Source: Flavobacterium magnum
Lineage (GTDB): Bacteria > Bacteroidota > Bacteroidia > Flavobacteriales > Flavobacteriaceae
Direction of reading: 5' to 3'
Assembly (NCBI RefSeq): GCF_003055625.1
Contig: NZ_CP028811.1
Coordinates: forward strand, 2,108,001 to 2,172,000
Length of the DNA stretch: 64,000 nucleotides
Positions 1-9,640 of this stretch are shown here, piece by piece; position 1 is the stretch's first letter; every line of letters begins with the position of its first letter. The translations under genes and the position numbers were made by a program. The notes under the pieces were generated by a model that ran no database searches, was not told the DNA's origin, and worked only from the letters and a program-made list of their open reading frames with translations.

Positions 1-3000
1 GACGACGAACGAAATGATACCCCCCTCAACGCAGCGCCTGCCGGAGTCGTTTGTGAGGACTACCCTGATGTCCTGCGTCGCGGTCCTGAATGGATTGGGC
101 AGCGGACTCGGCAAAGCGTTATTGTCCTGGTCGTAATACGCTACTGTGACGCCCGTCTGTCCCTGCAGGATGGCTTGCTGTAAACCTGTTGTCGGAAAAT
201 CATAATCGATTGCGTTGTCCGTCAAGTCACGGTCGCATTGCTTTTGCACGGCAACCTCATGAAACACCGGAAGCGGCTCCACTGTCAAGGTAATGTAGGG
301 CCCCAATCCGAAACAGGCATTGTCTGCAGTACTTTCGACCCGGACCCAGATTTGCTGCTCGGTTGGATATCCTACGTTGCGGTAATTTGAAATGTCACCA
401 ATGGAAAGCGGATTGCCAAGGGCGTCATTTTCCTGTAATGCGTCAGCCTCCTTCTTGTAATACCTGACGGTGTAGTTGCTGCTGTTGCCCAGGATCGCAT
501 TGATATCAGCGGTCACGGAACTGAAGTCAAATCCGGCAATACCGTCATGGTCATCCTGGTTGGTGTCGATGAAGTCGTCGCATTCAGAAAAAGACCTTGA
601 AAATCCGGCTGGTATCTGGGTCGCTGATACAATCAGGTCCATACGCGTCACGTTGTAACAACCGTTGCTGTTTACGATCCGAACCCAGATTGTATTGCCA
701 TTACTGTTGTTGTAGGCAAGTTCGTTAGTAATCTGCTCATTGGTGTCATTGGTTTCCGCAGCGTTTTGCGTGCTGAAATATGAAAAAGTTTCATTGGTGG
801 CATTTGCCGAAATCTGATTTTCTTTTTCCCTCAAATTGAAATCAGCAAGGTGGTCAAGGTCTGATTCACACTGCACCAAAGTGATGGAGGCCGCAACGAC
901 AGGCCTTGCATTGACGGTGAGTATTGCCGGATCCGAAATCAGGCCGCAACTGTTGCCGTCTTTCTGCATCACAACGCGGTAGCGGTATCCTGACATCGAT
1001 GGGCTGAGCGCGGCCACAGTCAGTGAAGCGGTGTCAGCGCCCGTATACTGGGAATTGTTGGTAAGATCGGCGTAGCCGGTTTCATCAGTGCCCACCTGCC
1101 ACTTGTATCCGTTCACTTCATTGCTCTCTACCGTAAAAGTTACCTGCTGCAATTCGCAACCGGTCTGGTCCTGAGGCTGAAGCACAATGACAATGGGTGC
1201 GGCGGTGGTATAATTGTTATTAGGCAATTCGCTGTAACCGGCAGCCGATGTGACCAAACCGTTCGACAAATTAACGGATTCGGGTGACAACCCTAATTTA
1301 CCATTACCATCGCCATCGTCGAATCCGGCTTCGATTACGTCGTAACAACCGTCGCCATCGCTGTCTGCCGATTGGGAATCAGGGATGCTGTCCAAACCGT
1401 CTGAATTGGCAATGCCGAAATTCAGGATGCCGTTGTCCGGCGTGGTTTCCAAAGCATCTGATAAACCGTTTGTGCCAAATGCCGCGCCGTCAACTCGGCC
1501 GTCACTGTCTGAATCGGAGGCATTTGATCCCGATTCTGTTATATCATAAATGCCGTCGTTATCGCTGTCAAGATCGTAAAAATCCGGGACCGTGTCGCCG
1601 TCTGTATCCCGCTGCCCCAGTCCGGGCTCGACAGCATCGTCCATGCCGTTGCGGTTTGTATCGGTTGTTACAGCGCCTGGGGTGAGATTTCCTGAGGCTT
1701 CGATACGGTCAGGGATTGCATCGTTATCCGAATCCGAATCACCCAGATCAGGCACGCCGTCACCATCGGTATCTTTTGGCAGGCAGGACAAGGATAAGGT
1801 AAAGGTCGACTTGATATTGCTACCATCGATGAGGTTTTTTTGAATGAAGCGCAGCGTGCTGATGTCCCTTGCGCGGAATGAAAAAGTACCGCTTCCTGCA
1901 TTGACAGGCAGTCCGCCATTGATCCTGAAACGGATTTCAAACGACGAAAATTCCGTGATGCCACTTTCAAAAAAACCATCATAGTTGGTGTCGACGAGCA
2001 ACTGATCATCGGGATTGAGCAGCGTGATGGTCTTGTTTTCCGGAACCTGCAGTGTGTATTCCCCGTTAGAAGTAAGCAGGTTTTCGATGGCCGAGATGTC
2101 GGGATAGGCGACAACGATACTTGCGGGATTTGCAAAAGTAAATTGTTCTGAAGTGGTGTTCCCCAATCCGGCTGCGGTTTCCACTACAAAACTGCCGTCG
2201 CTGCCGCCTGTGAAAGGCGCAGGTACCTGTGGCCCGGTCGAGGCGCCTGAAGCAAACGCATATTGATTCGAATACGTCCCAACCTGTATCTGCCCCGTGT
2301 TGGTGGCCGATAAATCAAGCGCGGCGTCCCCGTAAGATTCGAAACAATTGGCGATGCCATCATTGTCGAGGTCGATGTCGGCATTGTCATTTACGCCATC
2401 GCCGTCGCCGTCGGGCGCACACGAACTCACAGGGATTTTATCAGAAATCAATTCGGTATTGCATGCCGAAATCCCGGCTTTCACGTAATAAAATCCCGGC
2501 GCATCGGGGATGAACGTCCTGTTTATGGCGCCTGAAATCGGCACGTCGTTAAAATACCACTGAAATTCGTCAAAGGCAGTTAACGCATTGACTGAGAGTT
2601 CGATGTTGGGGATGCAATTCGATGCGAGGCCGGTGTCGAGGTTCTTGAAAGCGATTTCAGGCTTGAACGTAAAACCGGAATAGAATCCGCCGTAAGTTGC
2701 CGCGCCGCTCGACCCGAAATACGATAGGTATACCTGATTTGTCGAGTACACCGAAATGTTGCCCTGAAGTCCCTGGAAAGTATAGGTTTGATAAGCCGGA
2801 TTCCCGGGTACGCTAAACGGGCCGTTCGCCGTTATACCGGGCGGCAGGTCTGCGAAAGCGTACGTCTGCCCGTTGATGATAAAATTTAGGGACGCGCCGG
2901 TTTCGGTAACAATGTTCACGGTGCCGATAAAATCGGTAAGCGTTCCAATCTCATTTATCAACGGGATATTATCAATCACCCGTGGCGTCTCGCAACTTAA

Positions 3001-4056
3001 CGGGGGAAGGAAGCACATGTTCTGGTTCGCCTGGCTAATTTGGCCGCCCATGCCCTGGTAGGCAAATGCATTGTGTGATGTCCTTATATACAGATTGCCA
3101 TCGGGCCCGTAGTTTGAACCGCTTAACGATAAATATTGCCCGGCATCCAGTGTGGCTACTGGGGAAGTATCGCCATTGAGGAATACGTCCGTATCAGGTT
3201 CGTTTGCAACAATCAGCGGACGCTCCACCACGTCGAGTCCGTTGCCCTTGATGAAAATGTATTCCGTCCCGGTACGCTCCGCAGATACGATCTGGTCGAA
3301 TCCCAGATCCAGATTTTGCGCGTCGCCATTCGTCCCGGCGATCGAACCGCAGTTTACGGCAATGGGCTTGTTGGAAGTGATCAGCGTGCCGATCAGTCCG
3401 TCAGCATTGGCGTTGTTTGTTCCCTGTACTGCAATGGTAAAACTCTCGCCGCGGTTTAAGGTGACGGTTTGCGGACTGTTGGCAAAGGCCTCGTGGTTGA
3501 TTAAGGTAATCGTGGTATTTCCGGGCGGTGGTGCAAAGGTGACCTCGGTATTGTTGTCAGTGGCCAATACCGATGCAAAGGTATAATGGTTTTCAGTAAT
3601 TGACGGGATCAGCGTGTTGATGAATGCGCCCACACGGAATTCTGTCCCGAGTGCTGCCAATCCTTTTGAAACCAGTCCGCCACCCTGAAAATTCATCGGG
3701 GTCGTAGTCATCCTGACTGTCACATACACCTGGTCTTCGGCCTCGACAATGTAACCCTTGTTCTGCATAACCGAATTGACGTTTACAGCGCTTACGAGCA
3801 ACTGTGTTTCAAATCCGGCCCCGATATTAAATACGTAAGGATTGTCTCTTGTGACCGTACCGTTTACGACGGCGCCACCCAATGCGATGATCCTGAAATT
3901 TACAGGGGTTAGGCTTGGACAGGAAATATAAATGAATTGTCCCTGGGGTTCCTGCGCATCCGAATTTGAAAGGGGTGGTATGTAATGTGTCTTACTGAAT
4001 TGAGGAAAACAGTTTGCAGCCAGCAGCAGACACCAAAACAACAGCACTTTTTTCAT
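1..4056 (-). CDS. Large secreted surface protein with IgGFc-binding-like domain and calcium-type repeats (3' end outside window)
   Basis: The frame is open from the ATG at 4056 to the window edge, giving 1352 residues with no stop, so the C-terminus is missing. It opens with a signal peptide (MKKVLLFWCLLLAANC). Residues about 100-320 resemble the IgGFc-binding N-terminal domain seen in Flavobacteriia surface proteins. Asp-rich thrombospondin type 3-like motifs (for example DGDGDGVNDNADIDLDNDG) lie near residues 545-570, 760-842 and 895-920 and probably bind calcium. An Ig-like segment follows near 950-1030, then at least three roughly 110-130-residue repeats with a CE/CD...D start, also present in the next gene. 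By analogy with that neighbour, a T9SS type B sorting domain is expected beyond the edge; this is inference. It lies 29 bp downstream of the 4086-6368 gene and is probably co-transcribed with it. The ligand is unknown. Confidence 0.85.
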   Translation of the reverse strand, partial: MKKVLLFWCLLLAANCFPQFSKTHYIPPLSNSDAQEPQGQFIYISCPSLTPVNFRIIALGGAVVNGTVTRDNPYVFNIGAGFETQLLVSAVNVNSVMQNKGYIVEAEDQVYVTVRMTTTPMNFQGGGLVSKGLAALGTEFRVGAFINTLIPSITENHYTFASVLATDNNTEVTFAPPPGNTTITLINHEAFANSPQTVTLNRGESFTIAVQGTNNANADGLIGTLITSNKPIAVNCGSIAGTNGDAQNLDLGFDQIVSAERTGTEYIFIKGNGLDVVERPLIVANEPDTDVFLNGDTSPVATLDAGQYLSLSGSNYGPDGNLYIRTSHNAFAYQGMGGQISQANQNMCFLPPLSCETPRVIDNIPLINEIGTLTDFIGTVNIVTETGASLNFIINGQTYAFADLPPGITANGPFSVPGNPAYQTYTFQGLQGNISVYSTNQVYLSYFGSSGAATYGGFYSGFTFKPEIAFKNLDTGLASNCIPNIELSVNALTAFDEFQWYFNDVPISGAINRTFIPDAPGFYYVKAGISACNTELISDKIPVSSCAPDGDGDGVNDNADIDLDNDGIANCFESYGDAALDLSATNTGQIQVGTYSNQYAFASGASTGPQVPAPFTGGSDGSFVVETAAGLGNTTSEQFTFANPASIVVAYPDISAIENLLTSNGEYTLQVPENKTITLLNPDDQLLVDTNYDGFFESGITEFSSFEIRFRINGGLPVNAGSGTFSFRARDISTLRFIQKNLIDGSNIKSTFTLSLSCLPKDTDGDGVPDLGDSDSDNDAIPDRIEASGNLTPGAVTTDTNRNGMDDAVEPGLGQRDTDGDTVPDFYDLDSDNDGIYDITESGSNASDSDSDGRVDGAAFGTNGLSDALETTPDNGILNFGIANSDGLDSIPDSQSADSDGDGCYDVIEAGFDDGDGNGKLGLSPESVNLSNGLVTSAAGYSELPNNNYTTAAPIVIVLQPQDQTGCELQQVTFTVESNEVNGYKWQVGTDETGYADLTNNSQYTGADTASLTVAALSPSMSGYRYRVVMQKDGNSCGLISDPAILTVNARPVVAASITLVQCESDLDHLADFNLREKENQISANATNETFSYFSTQNAAETNDTNEQITNELAYNNSNGNTIWVRIVNSNGCYNVTRMDLIVSATQIPAGFSRSFSECDDFIDTNQDDHDGIAGFDFSSVTADINAILGNSSNYTVRYYKKEADALQENDALGNPLSIGDISNYRNVGYPTEQQIWVRVESTADNACFGLGPYITLTVEPLPVFHEVAVQKQCDRDLTDNAIDYDFPTTGLQQAILQGQTGVTVAYYDQDNNALPSPLPNPFRTATQDIRVVLTNDSGRRCVEGGIISFVV

Positions 4057-4085
4057 ATCTCAGCAGGTTTCACATACAATCCAGT

Positions 4086-6368
4086 TTATCGTTTGAGGGC
4101 AAAATGCCCCCGAATCAGGCGGTTCGCGATGGAAATCGTAAACCAATAATCGGTTGAAGGCAACGGTTTCGAGTCGAGCCTGCCGTCCCAGCCGGTACCA
4201 TTTCCACTGAAGCCGTATACTAATTTTCCGTAGCGGTCAAAAATCAGGACTTCGGCGTCAGGGTAGAGACGCAGAAACGGGATTTGCCAGTAATCGTTGA
4301 CACCATCGTTGTTTGGTGTAAAGAATTTCGGATAATCCATTACAAAAATCGGTTTGGTGGTGATCCCGCACCCGTGTGTATCGTTGACGTACACGGTATA
4401 TTCCCCCGAGGTAACATCACTGAACAACGGACTGTCGGAATAGTGCTGCCCGTCAAGAGAATATTCGTAATCACCCGCGCCCGTGGCATCGATGAAAACG
4501 CTGTTCCGGTCGCCGCGAAAATCGGTGATGTCTACGCTGTTGATGATTGCTTTTCCTGAGGCTTTTATGACAAATGTCTTGGTCGCCGTGCAGCCGTTCG
4601 CATCGGTAATCGTCACGATGTAGGTTTGCGGCTGACTCACAGTAATCGCCCGCGTGGCAGACTGCGCGGTGTCATTCCAGCGATATGATGAAAAACCCGC
4701 AGGCGCTTCCAGTGTGATCGTGGTGCCGTCACAAAGAAAGTCTTCTACATCCTCGAGGCCGGTACGCGGAAAAGTTTGAATCACGAGATTTACGGGAATG
4801 ATACCGTAGCAATCGGGTCCGTTGGTTATGGCTGCCCAAATTTGCTGCTGGAACGGTTCGGTATTGCTGAAATCATCCGAAACCTGGTTTTGTCCAGCCG
4901 CAGCATCGACAGGATTTAGGTAATAGTTCACATCAAGTCCTGATGGAAGTCCGGCGGTAACCTGAGGCGTTACTTCGGTCGATAGCGTGAAATGATAAAG
5001 GCCATCTTGATCATCGTCGCAGGTTGGGACAGGTGATAAGTTGGGTAAGGCGTTGTTGGCAATCCCGAGATTGATCGGAATCATGCCGGGACAGCCGTAT
5101 TGGTTCGTGATCTGCGCGTACACTGTTTTAGGGGCTGAGGTGTAGCTTGCGGGCGAATGAATCACTGCGGTAGCGGCTGCATCCTCGTAATAATTAAAGA
5201 AAACGGCGTCCGGATTGTTATCCCGGATACGGTCATTTGTTTTGTTTAGGTTAAATACAGCCATACCATCGTTGTTTTCATCACACTGGAAAATGCCCAC
5301 AGCACTTAGGTCCAGCGGTGCGGCATAGTCGATTTTAATTTCACCCGTAGAGACACAGGCGGTGGCGTTCAGGGTAATCTCTACCTTGTAATCACCTTCC
5401 TGAAGAGGCTGAAATTGCGGATTGGTTGCTCCGGCAATGGCAATATTATTACGAAACCACTGATAGGTGTTATTCCCCGGCTCTGTGGCATCGAGGATGA
5501 CGGTCTCTCCGCCCGCGCATACGGGGTCGCCTGCAGCAAAAGTGCGGTCCTCACCAAGGTCTTTCTCTATTTTGAAACTGCCGCCTCCGAGAAAAATAGC
5601 CGAATCATAACGGATGTTCAGGAAATCGGCGATGACCAGTTTGATATGGTATTTAACATATGGGGTTACCGTTGCTTCGGCTTTTAGCACGGCTGTCTGG
5701 CCGTTGAAGTTGATGGGGGCATTGTTGCCGTTAAATCCACCAAAGTAGGCCTCATTTTCGGCTGGACAGCCTCCGGCAATCTGTGGGTGAACATTCGTCA
5801 CCAGGACAGGCTCGTTTGAGCCAGGCAGCACTGCGAGGTTCGTGTACGGCGCGCTGAAATCTGCAGGGCGCAATAAAAACGCAAACCCGTCAGAATACTG
5901 GCAGGTCGCCGTGCCGTGGTACTCCTCCGAAGCGAAGATGTAGTCGAAACTGATGTGGTCGCTCAGTGGCGTAAAATCAAATTCCAGGATGGTGGCATTT
6001 ACGGTTGGAGAAACCCCCAATGCCTGTTCGAGGTCCGGGTCTCCCGGCCAGTCAGGAGAGCCTTCGTCAATCAGGTTGTCATTCGGTCCGGCACTTCGGT
6101 TCGCCCTTGCAGTACTTAGCACGATTCCGTTGGCAAAAGGAAAACTGCTTCCGTTTCCGCTAAAAAAAGCATAGCTGTTCTGGCCTGCGTTGAATGGGTC
6201 GCCATTGACCGTGAAATTCTCGACATTGGCACACGGGCTGTTGACCAAAACGTCTTCGACGAGCTGCCTGGCCGTGTAATTTTCATCAATGGTAATATAT
6301 TGGGCCTCCGCAATACCTGCGAATCCGGTCAAGAGCCCAAGGGAAAGCACTTTTCGTATAAAATTCAT
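4086..6368 (-). CDS. T9SS type B sorting domain protein with choice-of-anchor L domain
   Basis: The product is a 760-residue secreted, cell-surface protein. The ATG at 6368 starts a clean signal peptide (MNFIRKVLSLGLLTGF...AEAQ). An in-frame ATG 60 bp upstream was rejected because it would overlap the permease gene and bury the signal peptide. The mature part begins with a choice-of-anchor L domain (about residues 30-240, with FASEEYHG and FDYIF motifs). Ig-like/PKD-like repeats follow, with CDENNDG and CDDDQDG starts. The last 80 residues are the gliding-motility/CHU_C type C-terminal domain (FFTPNNDGVNDYW, FDRYGKLVY, GWDGR, PSTDYWF), the export signal for the type IX secretion system. It sits 16 bp after the ABC permease gene. 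The role is probably adhesion or surface structure, but the ligand cannot be told. Confidence 0.9.
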   Translation of the reverse strand: MNFIRKVLSLGLLTGFAGIAEAQYITIDENYTARQLVEDVLVNSPCANVENFTVNGDPFNAGQNSYAFFSGNGSSFPFANGIVLSTARANRSAGPNDNLIDEGSPDWPGDPDLEQALGVSPTVNATILEFDFTPLSDHISFDYIFASEEYHGTATCQYSDGFAFLLRPADFSAPYTNLAVLPGSNEPVLVTNVHPQIAGGCPAENEAYFGGFNGNNAPINFNGQTAVLKAEATVTPYVKYHIKLVIADFLNIRYDSAIFLGGGSFKIEKDLGEDRTFAAGDPVCAGGETVILDATEPGNNTYQWFRNNIAIAGATNPQFQPLQEGDYKVEITLNATACVSTGEIKIDYAAPLDLSAVGIFQCDENNDGMAVFNLNKTNDRIRDNNPDAVFFNYYEDAAATAVIHSPASYTSAPKTVYAQITNQYGCPGMIPINLGIANNALPNLSPVPTCDDDQDGLYHFTLSTEVTPQVTAGLPSGLDVNYYLNPVDAAAGQNQVSDDFSNTEPFQQQIWAAITNGPDCYGIIPVNLVIQTFPRTGLEDVEDFLCDGTTITLEAPAGFSSYRWNDTAQSATRAITVSQPQTYIVTITDANGCTATKTFVIKASGKAIINSVDITDFRGDRNSVFIDATGAGDYEYSLDGQHYSDSPLFSDVTSGEYTVYVNDTHGCGITTKPIFVMDYPKFFTPNNDGVNDYWQIPFLRLYPDAEVLIFDRYGKLVYGFSGNGTGWDGRLDSKPLPSTDYWFTISIANRLIRGHFALKR

Positions 6369-6384
6369 AGCACCGGCAAAGATA

Positions 6385-7197
6385 CTATAAATCCCGTTTT
6401 TGAAGTAATTTATAAGACAATAATACAAAGATCACAATCCACGCCACGGCAATCATCATGCTGCTCAGGTGTACGCTGTAATCTCTCACCACGGCGCTCC
6501 CGTTCATTTTCTCGAGTTGCTGATAAGCTTCCAGTCTCGGAAACGGCCAATCGATAAGATTCCACATCGATTGCAACGGGAATAAATCCGCCATCCATTC
6601 CGGTACCCTTACGGCGCCGATAAAAACTCTTTCGATGATAAACCACACCACAAGAAAACCGAGCGCAAATGCCGAGCGTTTGATCAACAAACCCAAAAAC
6701 AGGCAGAACGAGAAGAATGCGCTGAGCTTTATAAGGAAGGCGACAAGGTAATCCAGTTCAGAGAAAACGATGGCCGGTTCGTCATAAGACGAGTAACCGT
6801 ATCCAAGGATCAAGGTGACAATGAAAATATACACGGTGGAAATCAGTGCAAACAATATGACGGTCAGGAATTTTGACATAATGAATTCCTTCTTACTCAT
6901 CCCGTCAATGAGGTTTTGCTTCAGGGTGCCATAACTGTATTCATTGGAAATCATTGACACGATCACGATGGCCAGAAAAATTTTCAGGAAGGCCGCAATG
7001 AATGTATTGAAGTGCCAAATGAACGGAAAATTAAAGATGCCGACATCGGCGAGCCTGATGTCAATCCCGATGAATTTGAAGTTGATCGTCGTGATCAGCG
7101 CCAGCGAGGTCAGCAGTACGAAATAGGTGATGGTCAGAATGCGGCTGGAGCGGCTTTTCCAGATTTTCTGTAGTTCTATGGAAAGTAATCTTTTCAT
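6385..7197 (-). CDS. ABC-2 type transporter permease
   Basis: A 270-residue integral membrane protein with about six hydrophobic helices, starting MKRLLSIELQKIWKSRSSR. A cytoplasmic basic N-terminus before the first helix, the pattern of short helices and the periplasmic loop before the last helix fit the ABC-2 permease family of NatB/BcrB-like exporters. The partner ATPase gene ends 2 bp upstream, so the two are translated as a pair. The substrate cannot be inferred. The T9SS-type surface protein genes follow closely on the same strand, but a functional link to them is only possible, not shown. Confidence 0.85.
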   Translation of the reverse strand: MKRLLSIELQKIWKSRSSRILTITYFVLLTSLALITTINFKFIGIDIRLADVGIFNFPFIWHFNTFIAAFLKIFLAIVIVSMISNEYSYGTLKQNLIDGMSKKEFIMSKFLTVILFALISTVYIFIVTLILGYGYSSYDEPAIVFSELDYLVAFLIKLSAFFSFCLFLGLLIKRSAFALGFLVVWFIIERVFIGAVRVPEWMADLFPLQSMWNLIDWPFPRLEAYQQLEKMNGSAVVRDYSVHLSSMMIAVAWIVIFVLLSYKLLQKRDL

Positions 7198-7199
7198 GT

Positions 7200-8099
7200 T
7201 TATTTTTTTTCGGCGGTTAATTCCAGAAATTGTTCCTCGAGGCTGTTCCTGCGCTTGTTCAGGTGTGTCAGCACAATATTTTTCTGGAAGAGATAACGGT
7301 TCAGGTCATCGGCTTTGAGGTCTTCCGACAGATAGGCGATCACTTTTGATTCTTCGTTGACCGTTTTCGCCACAAATGGATGTTGTGCCAACGCTTCAGC
7401 GAGCAATGGCATATTTTCGGACTGCAATTCGAAAAAACTTTCTTTTGACGTCATGCCGTCGACCAGTCCGGAGTACAGGATCTCGCCCTTGCGCAGCACC
7501 AGCACGTGCGAACATACTTTTTCCACCTCGTCCAGCAGGTGTGAAGCCAGCAGGATCGTTGTCCCGGTAGCGGCAATTACGCGTATGATCTCCCTGATCT
7601 GGTGGATGCCCTGAGGATCGAGTCCGTTGGTGGGCTCATCCAAAATCAGAATTTCAGGATCGTTGAGCAGCGCGGAGGCGATGGCGAGGCGCTGTTTCAT
7701 GCCCAGTGAAAAAGTACTGAATTTACTGTCTTTCCGCTCCAGCAGCCCGACAAGTTCCAGTTTTTTATGGATGTTAGCATAGTTGACACCCTTGATCTTG
7801 CACACGAGTTTCAGGTTTTGCTCGGCGGTCATATACGGATAAAAATTAGGGCGCTCAATGATAGCGCCCACCCGCTTGAGTGCCTCGTTGTCCTTCAGGG
7901 TGCCGCCAAACCAGGCATATTCCCCGGAGGTTTTATTGACCACGTTTAAAACAATGCCTAATGTAGTTGATTTCCCGCTGCCGTTTGGGCCCAAGATGCC
8001 GTAGACGTTGCCTTTTTGTATTTCGAGGGAGACATTCTTTACGGCTTTGACCTTGCCGTAAGTCTTATACAGGTTCTTAATCGATAGAATGGTTTCCAA
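7200..8099 (-). CDS. ABC transporter ATP-binding protein
   Basis: A 299-residue cytoplasmic ATPase that powers the permease encoded directly downstream. The Walker A motif GPNGSGKST is at residues 37-45, a degenerate signature LGMKQR near 132 and Walker B with the catalytic glutamate in ILILDEPTNGLDP near 150. The architecture (one nucleotide-binding domain plus a 70-residue C-terminal extension) is that of the bacitracin/lantibiotic-type BcrA/NatA exporters. Start ATG at 8099. It is the first gene of the minus-strand run. The substrate is unknown. Confidence 0.92.
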   Translation of the reverse strand: METILSIKNLYKTYGKVKAVKNVSLEIQKGNVYGILGPNGSGKSTTLGIVLNVVNKTSGEYAWFGGTLKDNEALKRVGAIIERPNFYPYMTAEQNLKLVCKIKGVNYANIHKKLELVGLLERKDSKFSTFSLGMKQRLAIASALLNDPEILILDEPTNGLDPQGIHQIREIIRVIAATGTTILLASHLLDEVEKVCSHVLVLRKGEILYSGLVDGMTSKESFFELQSENMPLLAEALAQHPFVAKTVNEESKVIAYLSEDLKADDLNRYLFQKNIVLTHLNKRRNSLEEQFLELTAEKK

Positions 8100-8260
8100 A
8101 TTGTTTCGGTTTTGTTGGTGGTAAGACGAATGCTGCCACAGATTGTTACGGTTTTCTTAAAATTTTCCTAAGGTAGCGAAAATCCATTTTCTGCGCACGC
8201 TGTTACGAAGCTACATGCGCCGTTTACAAGCAGAAGGTTTGCGCAGTCGCATAAAACAGA

Positions 8261-8289
8261 AAATGCGCTCCGTGGGGCGGAACGCATTT
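8261..8289. terminator. Terminator-like hairpin
   Basis: Arms AAATGCG and CGCATTT plus an inner TCCG/CGGA pair enclose a TGGGG loop with a single C/A mismatch. The minus strand follows it with ATTTTCTGTTTT, a weak U tract. It may be a second terminator before the ABC operon or the end of an unrecognised small RNA. Confidence 0.35.
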
Positions 8290-8415
8290 CCATTTAAAAC
8301 AAAAACAATTATGGACTAACCTAAAAAACCCATTTATAAACGTAAGACGGAAACTGAACAAAAAGGTTGCTTTGTTAATTGAAAATTAACATTTTACGAC
8401 GAACGGTCGGCGGTA

Positions 8416-8448
8416 GATAAAATAAAGCCGGGCATTTCTGGCCGGCTT
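8416..8448 (-). terminator. Rho-independent terminator of the nucleoid-associated protein gene
   Basis: On the minus strand AAGCCGG, a 10-nt loop and CCGGCTT are followed by TATTTTATC. It begins 16 bp after the stop of the 8464-9522 gene. Confidence 0.75.
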
Positions 8449-8463
8449 CATACGTATTGTCGT

Positions 8464-9522
8464 TTAGCTTTTCTGTTCCTTATTGAAATACACGAGGTAG
8501 TAATACATCTGCTTTTCCTCATCCCAACCTTTCTCGACGAATTTCTCAGCGCTTTCCGGGTTGATGAAATCGAGCTTGATCTGGATATTGGTATCGAGGT
8601 TGATTACGTTCTTGATCTTACGGCGCGCATCAGAAACGGCGGCATTGGCAATCGGGAATTCCGTGACGTCTTCGATACTGTACTTCTCACCCTTGTCGAC
8701 CTTATAGCTTTTAAACTCCGGAATCAGGTCTGGGTTGTCCAATACTTCATTCAGGAAATTCGTTTCCTCGAACTGGTCGTTTTTGGCAAAATAATTTACC
8801 GAACGGTTCATGAACATCACTTCTTCTTTTTTGTCTTCGGCAGGCAGCACGACATCCTTGGCGAAATCCTGGCAGAATTTCAGGTATTTCTTCGTGATGA
8901 AATTCTCGTCCTGGAACGCATCAACCGACAGGAAATATTCGAGCCAATAGCGCGCATCGTAGCGGTTGGAGTCAACGGTCAGGATTTTATAGCCCTCTTC
9001 TTTCTTATAGTTGAAAATCAGGCAGCCTTTGTCGAGCTTGTTCAGGTTGATGCCCTGCTGCAGGATCATTTCGAGATCGGTGCCTTTTTCCTGGAACTGC
9101 AGGAAGTCCGTTTGCAGCTCACTCTTGAAAATCCCGATCGCATCCACAGGATTGTTGTCGATCGTCAGGTTCGTCAGGTAGGCAACATACACCTCACCAT
9201 TCTTGATGTGCGGATGATTGGACTGCTCATAAAGATGGTTGGTGATTTTTTTCGAAATGTCGTGTACGTTCGACGGATTTTCGAAAATCTCAGAAGCGTA
9301 TTTGAACATGTCGTTGTAATCCAGATCCACCTCATGCGCAAACTGGAAATAATTCTCTTCCTTGTCGCGGAACGGTTTGAAGAAATACTCCTTGATGAGT
9401 GGCACGATCTCGTCCTTGAGCGCAAACGGCGCTTCAGACAGGAAAATGGCTTCATTTCGGGATTTGTTGCCAACGCGGTGGATGGAAAGCGATTCGATGT
9501 GGGTGTTGTATAGGTTGATCAT
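8464..9522 (-). CDS. Nucleoid-associated protein (NA37/YejK family)
   Basis: 352 residues, acidic and soluble, starting MINLYNTHIESLSIHRVGN. The opening segment, the FxKPFRDKEENYFQF stretch and the C-terminal VKLDFINPE-like region match the NA37 (PF04245, NdpA/YejK) family, whose members bind the bacterial nucleoid. Length is close to the family norm. A terminator follows directly. A small hairpin (arms GGCT/AGCC and CCGCT/AGCGG, 9534-9558) lies just upstream of the start codon and may be part of the 5' leader or end the preceding transcript. The molecular role of these proteins is still poorly understood. Confidence 0.85.
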   Translation of the reverse strand: MINLYNTHIESLSIHRVGNKSRNEAIFLSEAPFALKDEIVPLIKEYFFKPFRDKEENYFQFAHEVDLDYNDMFKYASEIFENPSNVHDISKKITNHLYEQSNHPHIKNGEVYVAYLTNLTIDNNPVDAIGIFKSELQTDFLQFQEKGTDLEMILQQGINLNKLDKGCLIFNYKKEEGYKILTVDSNRYDARYWLEYFLSVDAFQDENFITKKYLKFCQDFAKDVVLPAEDKKEEVMFMNRSVNYFAKNDQFEETNFLNEVLDNPDLIPEFKSYKVDKGEKYSIEDVTEFPIANAAVSDARRKIKNVINLDTNIQIKLDFINPESAEKFVEKGWDEEKQMYYYLVYFNKEQKS

Positions 9523-9640
9523 TTTTGGAGGTTGGCTTTCCGCTATCAGCGGTCAGCCGGTATAGTTTAATATTAAGATCTGCGTGACAGGTGAAAAAGT
9601 GTATTGATTGTTGAAAATGGCAAATCGCTTACGGCGGCAT

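Larger units (their letters stand above)
8100..8463. other. Intergenic region with hairpins, no gene seen
   Basis: No convincing reading frame was found in these 364 bases. It holds the upstream region of the ABC operon, a strong hairpin at 8261-8289 and the terminator of the nucleoid-associated protein gene at 8416-8448. The segment 8290-8400 is AT-rich and shows nothing recognisable. Confidence 0.5.
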
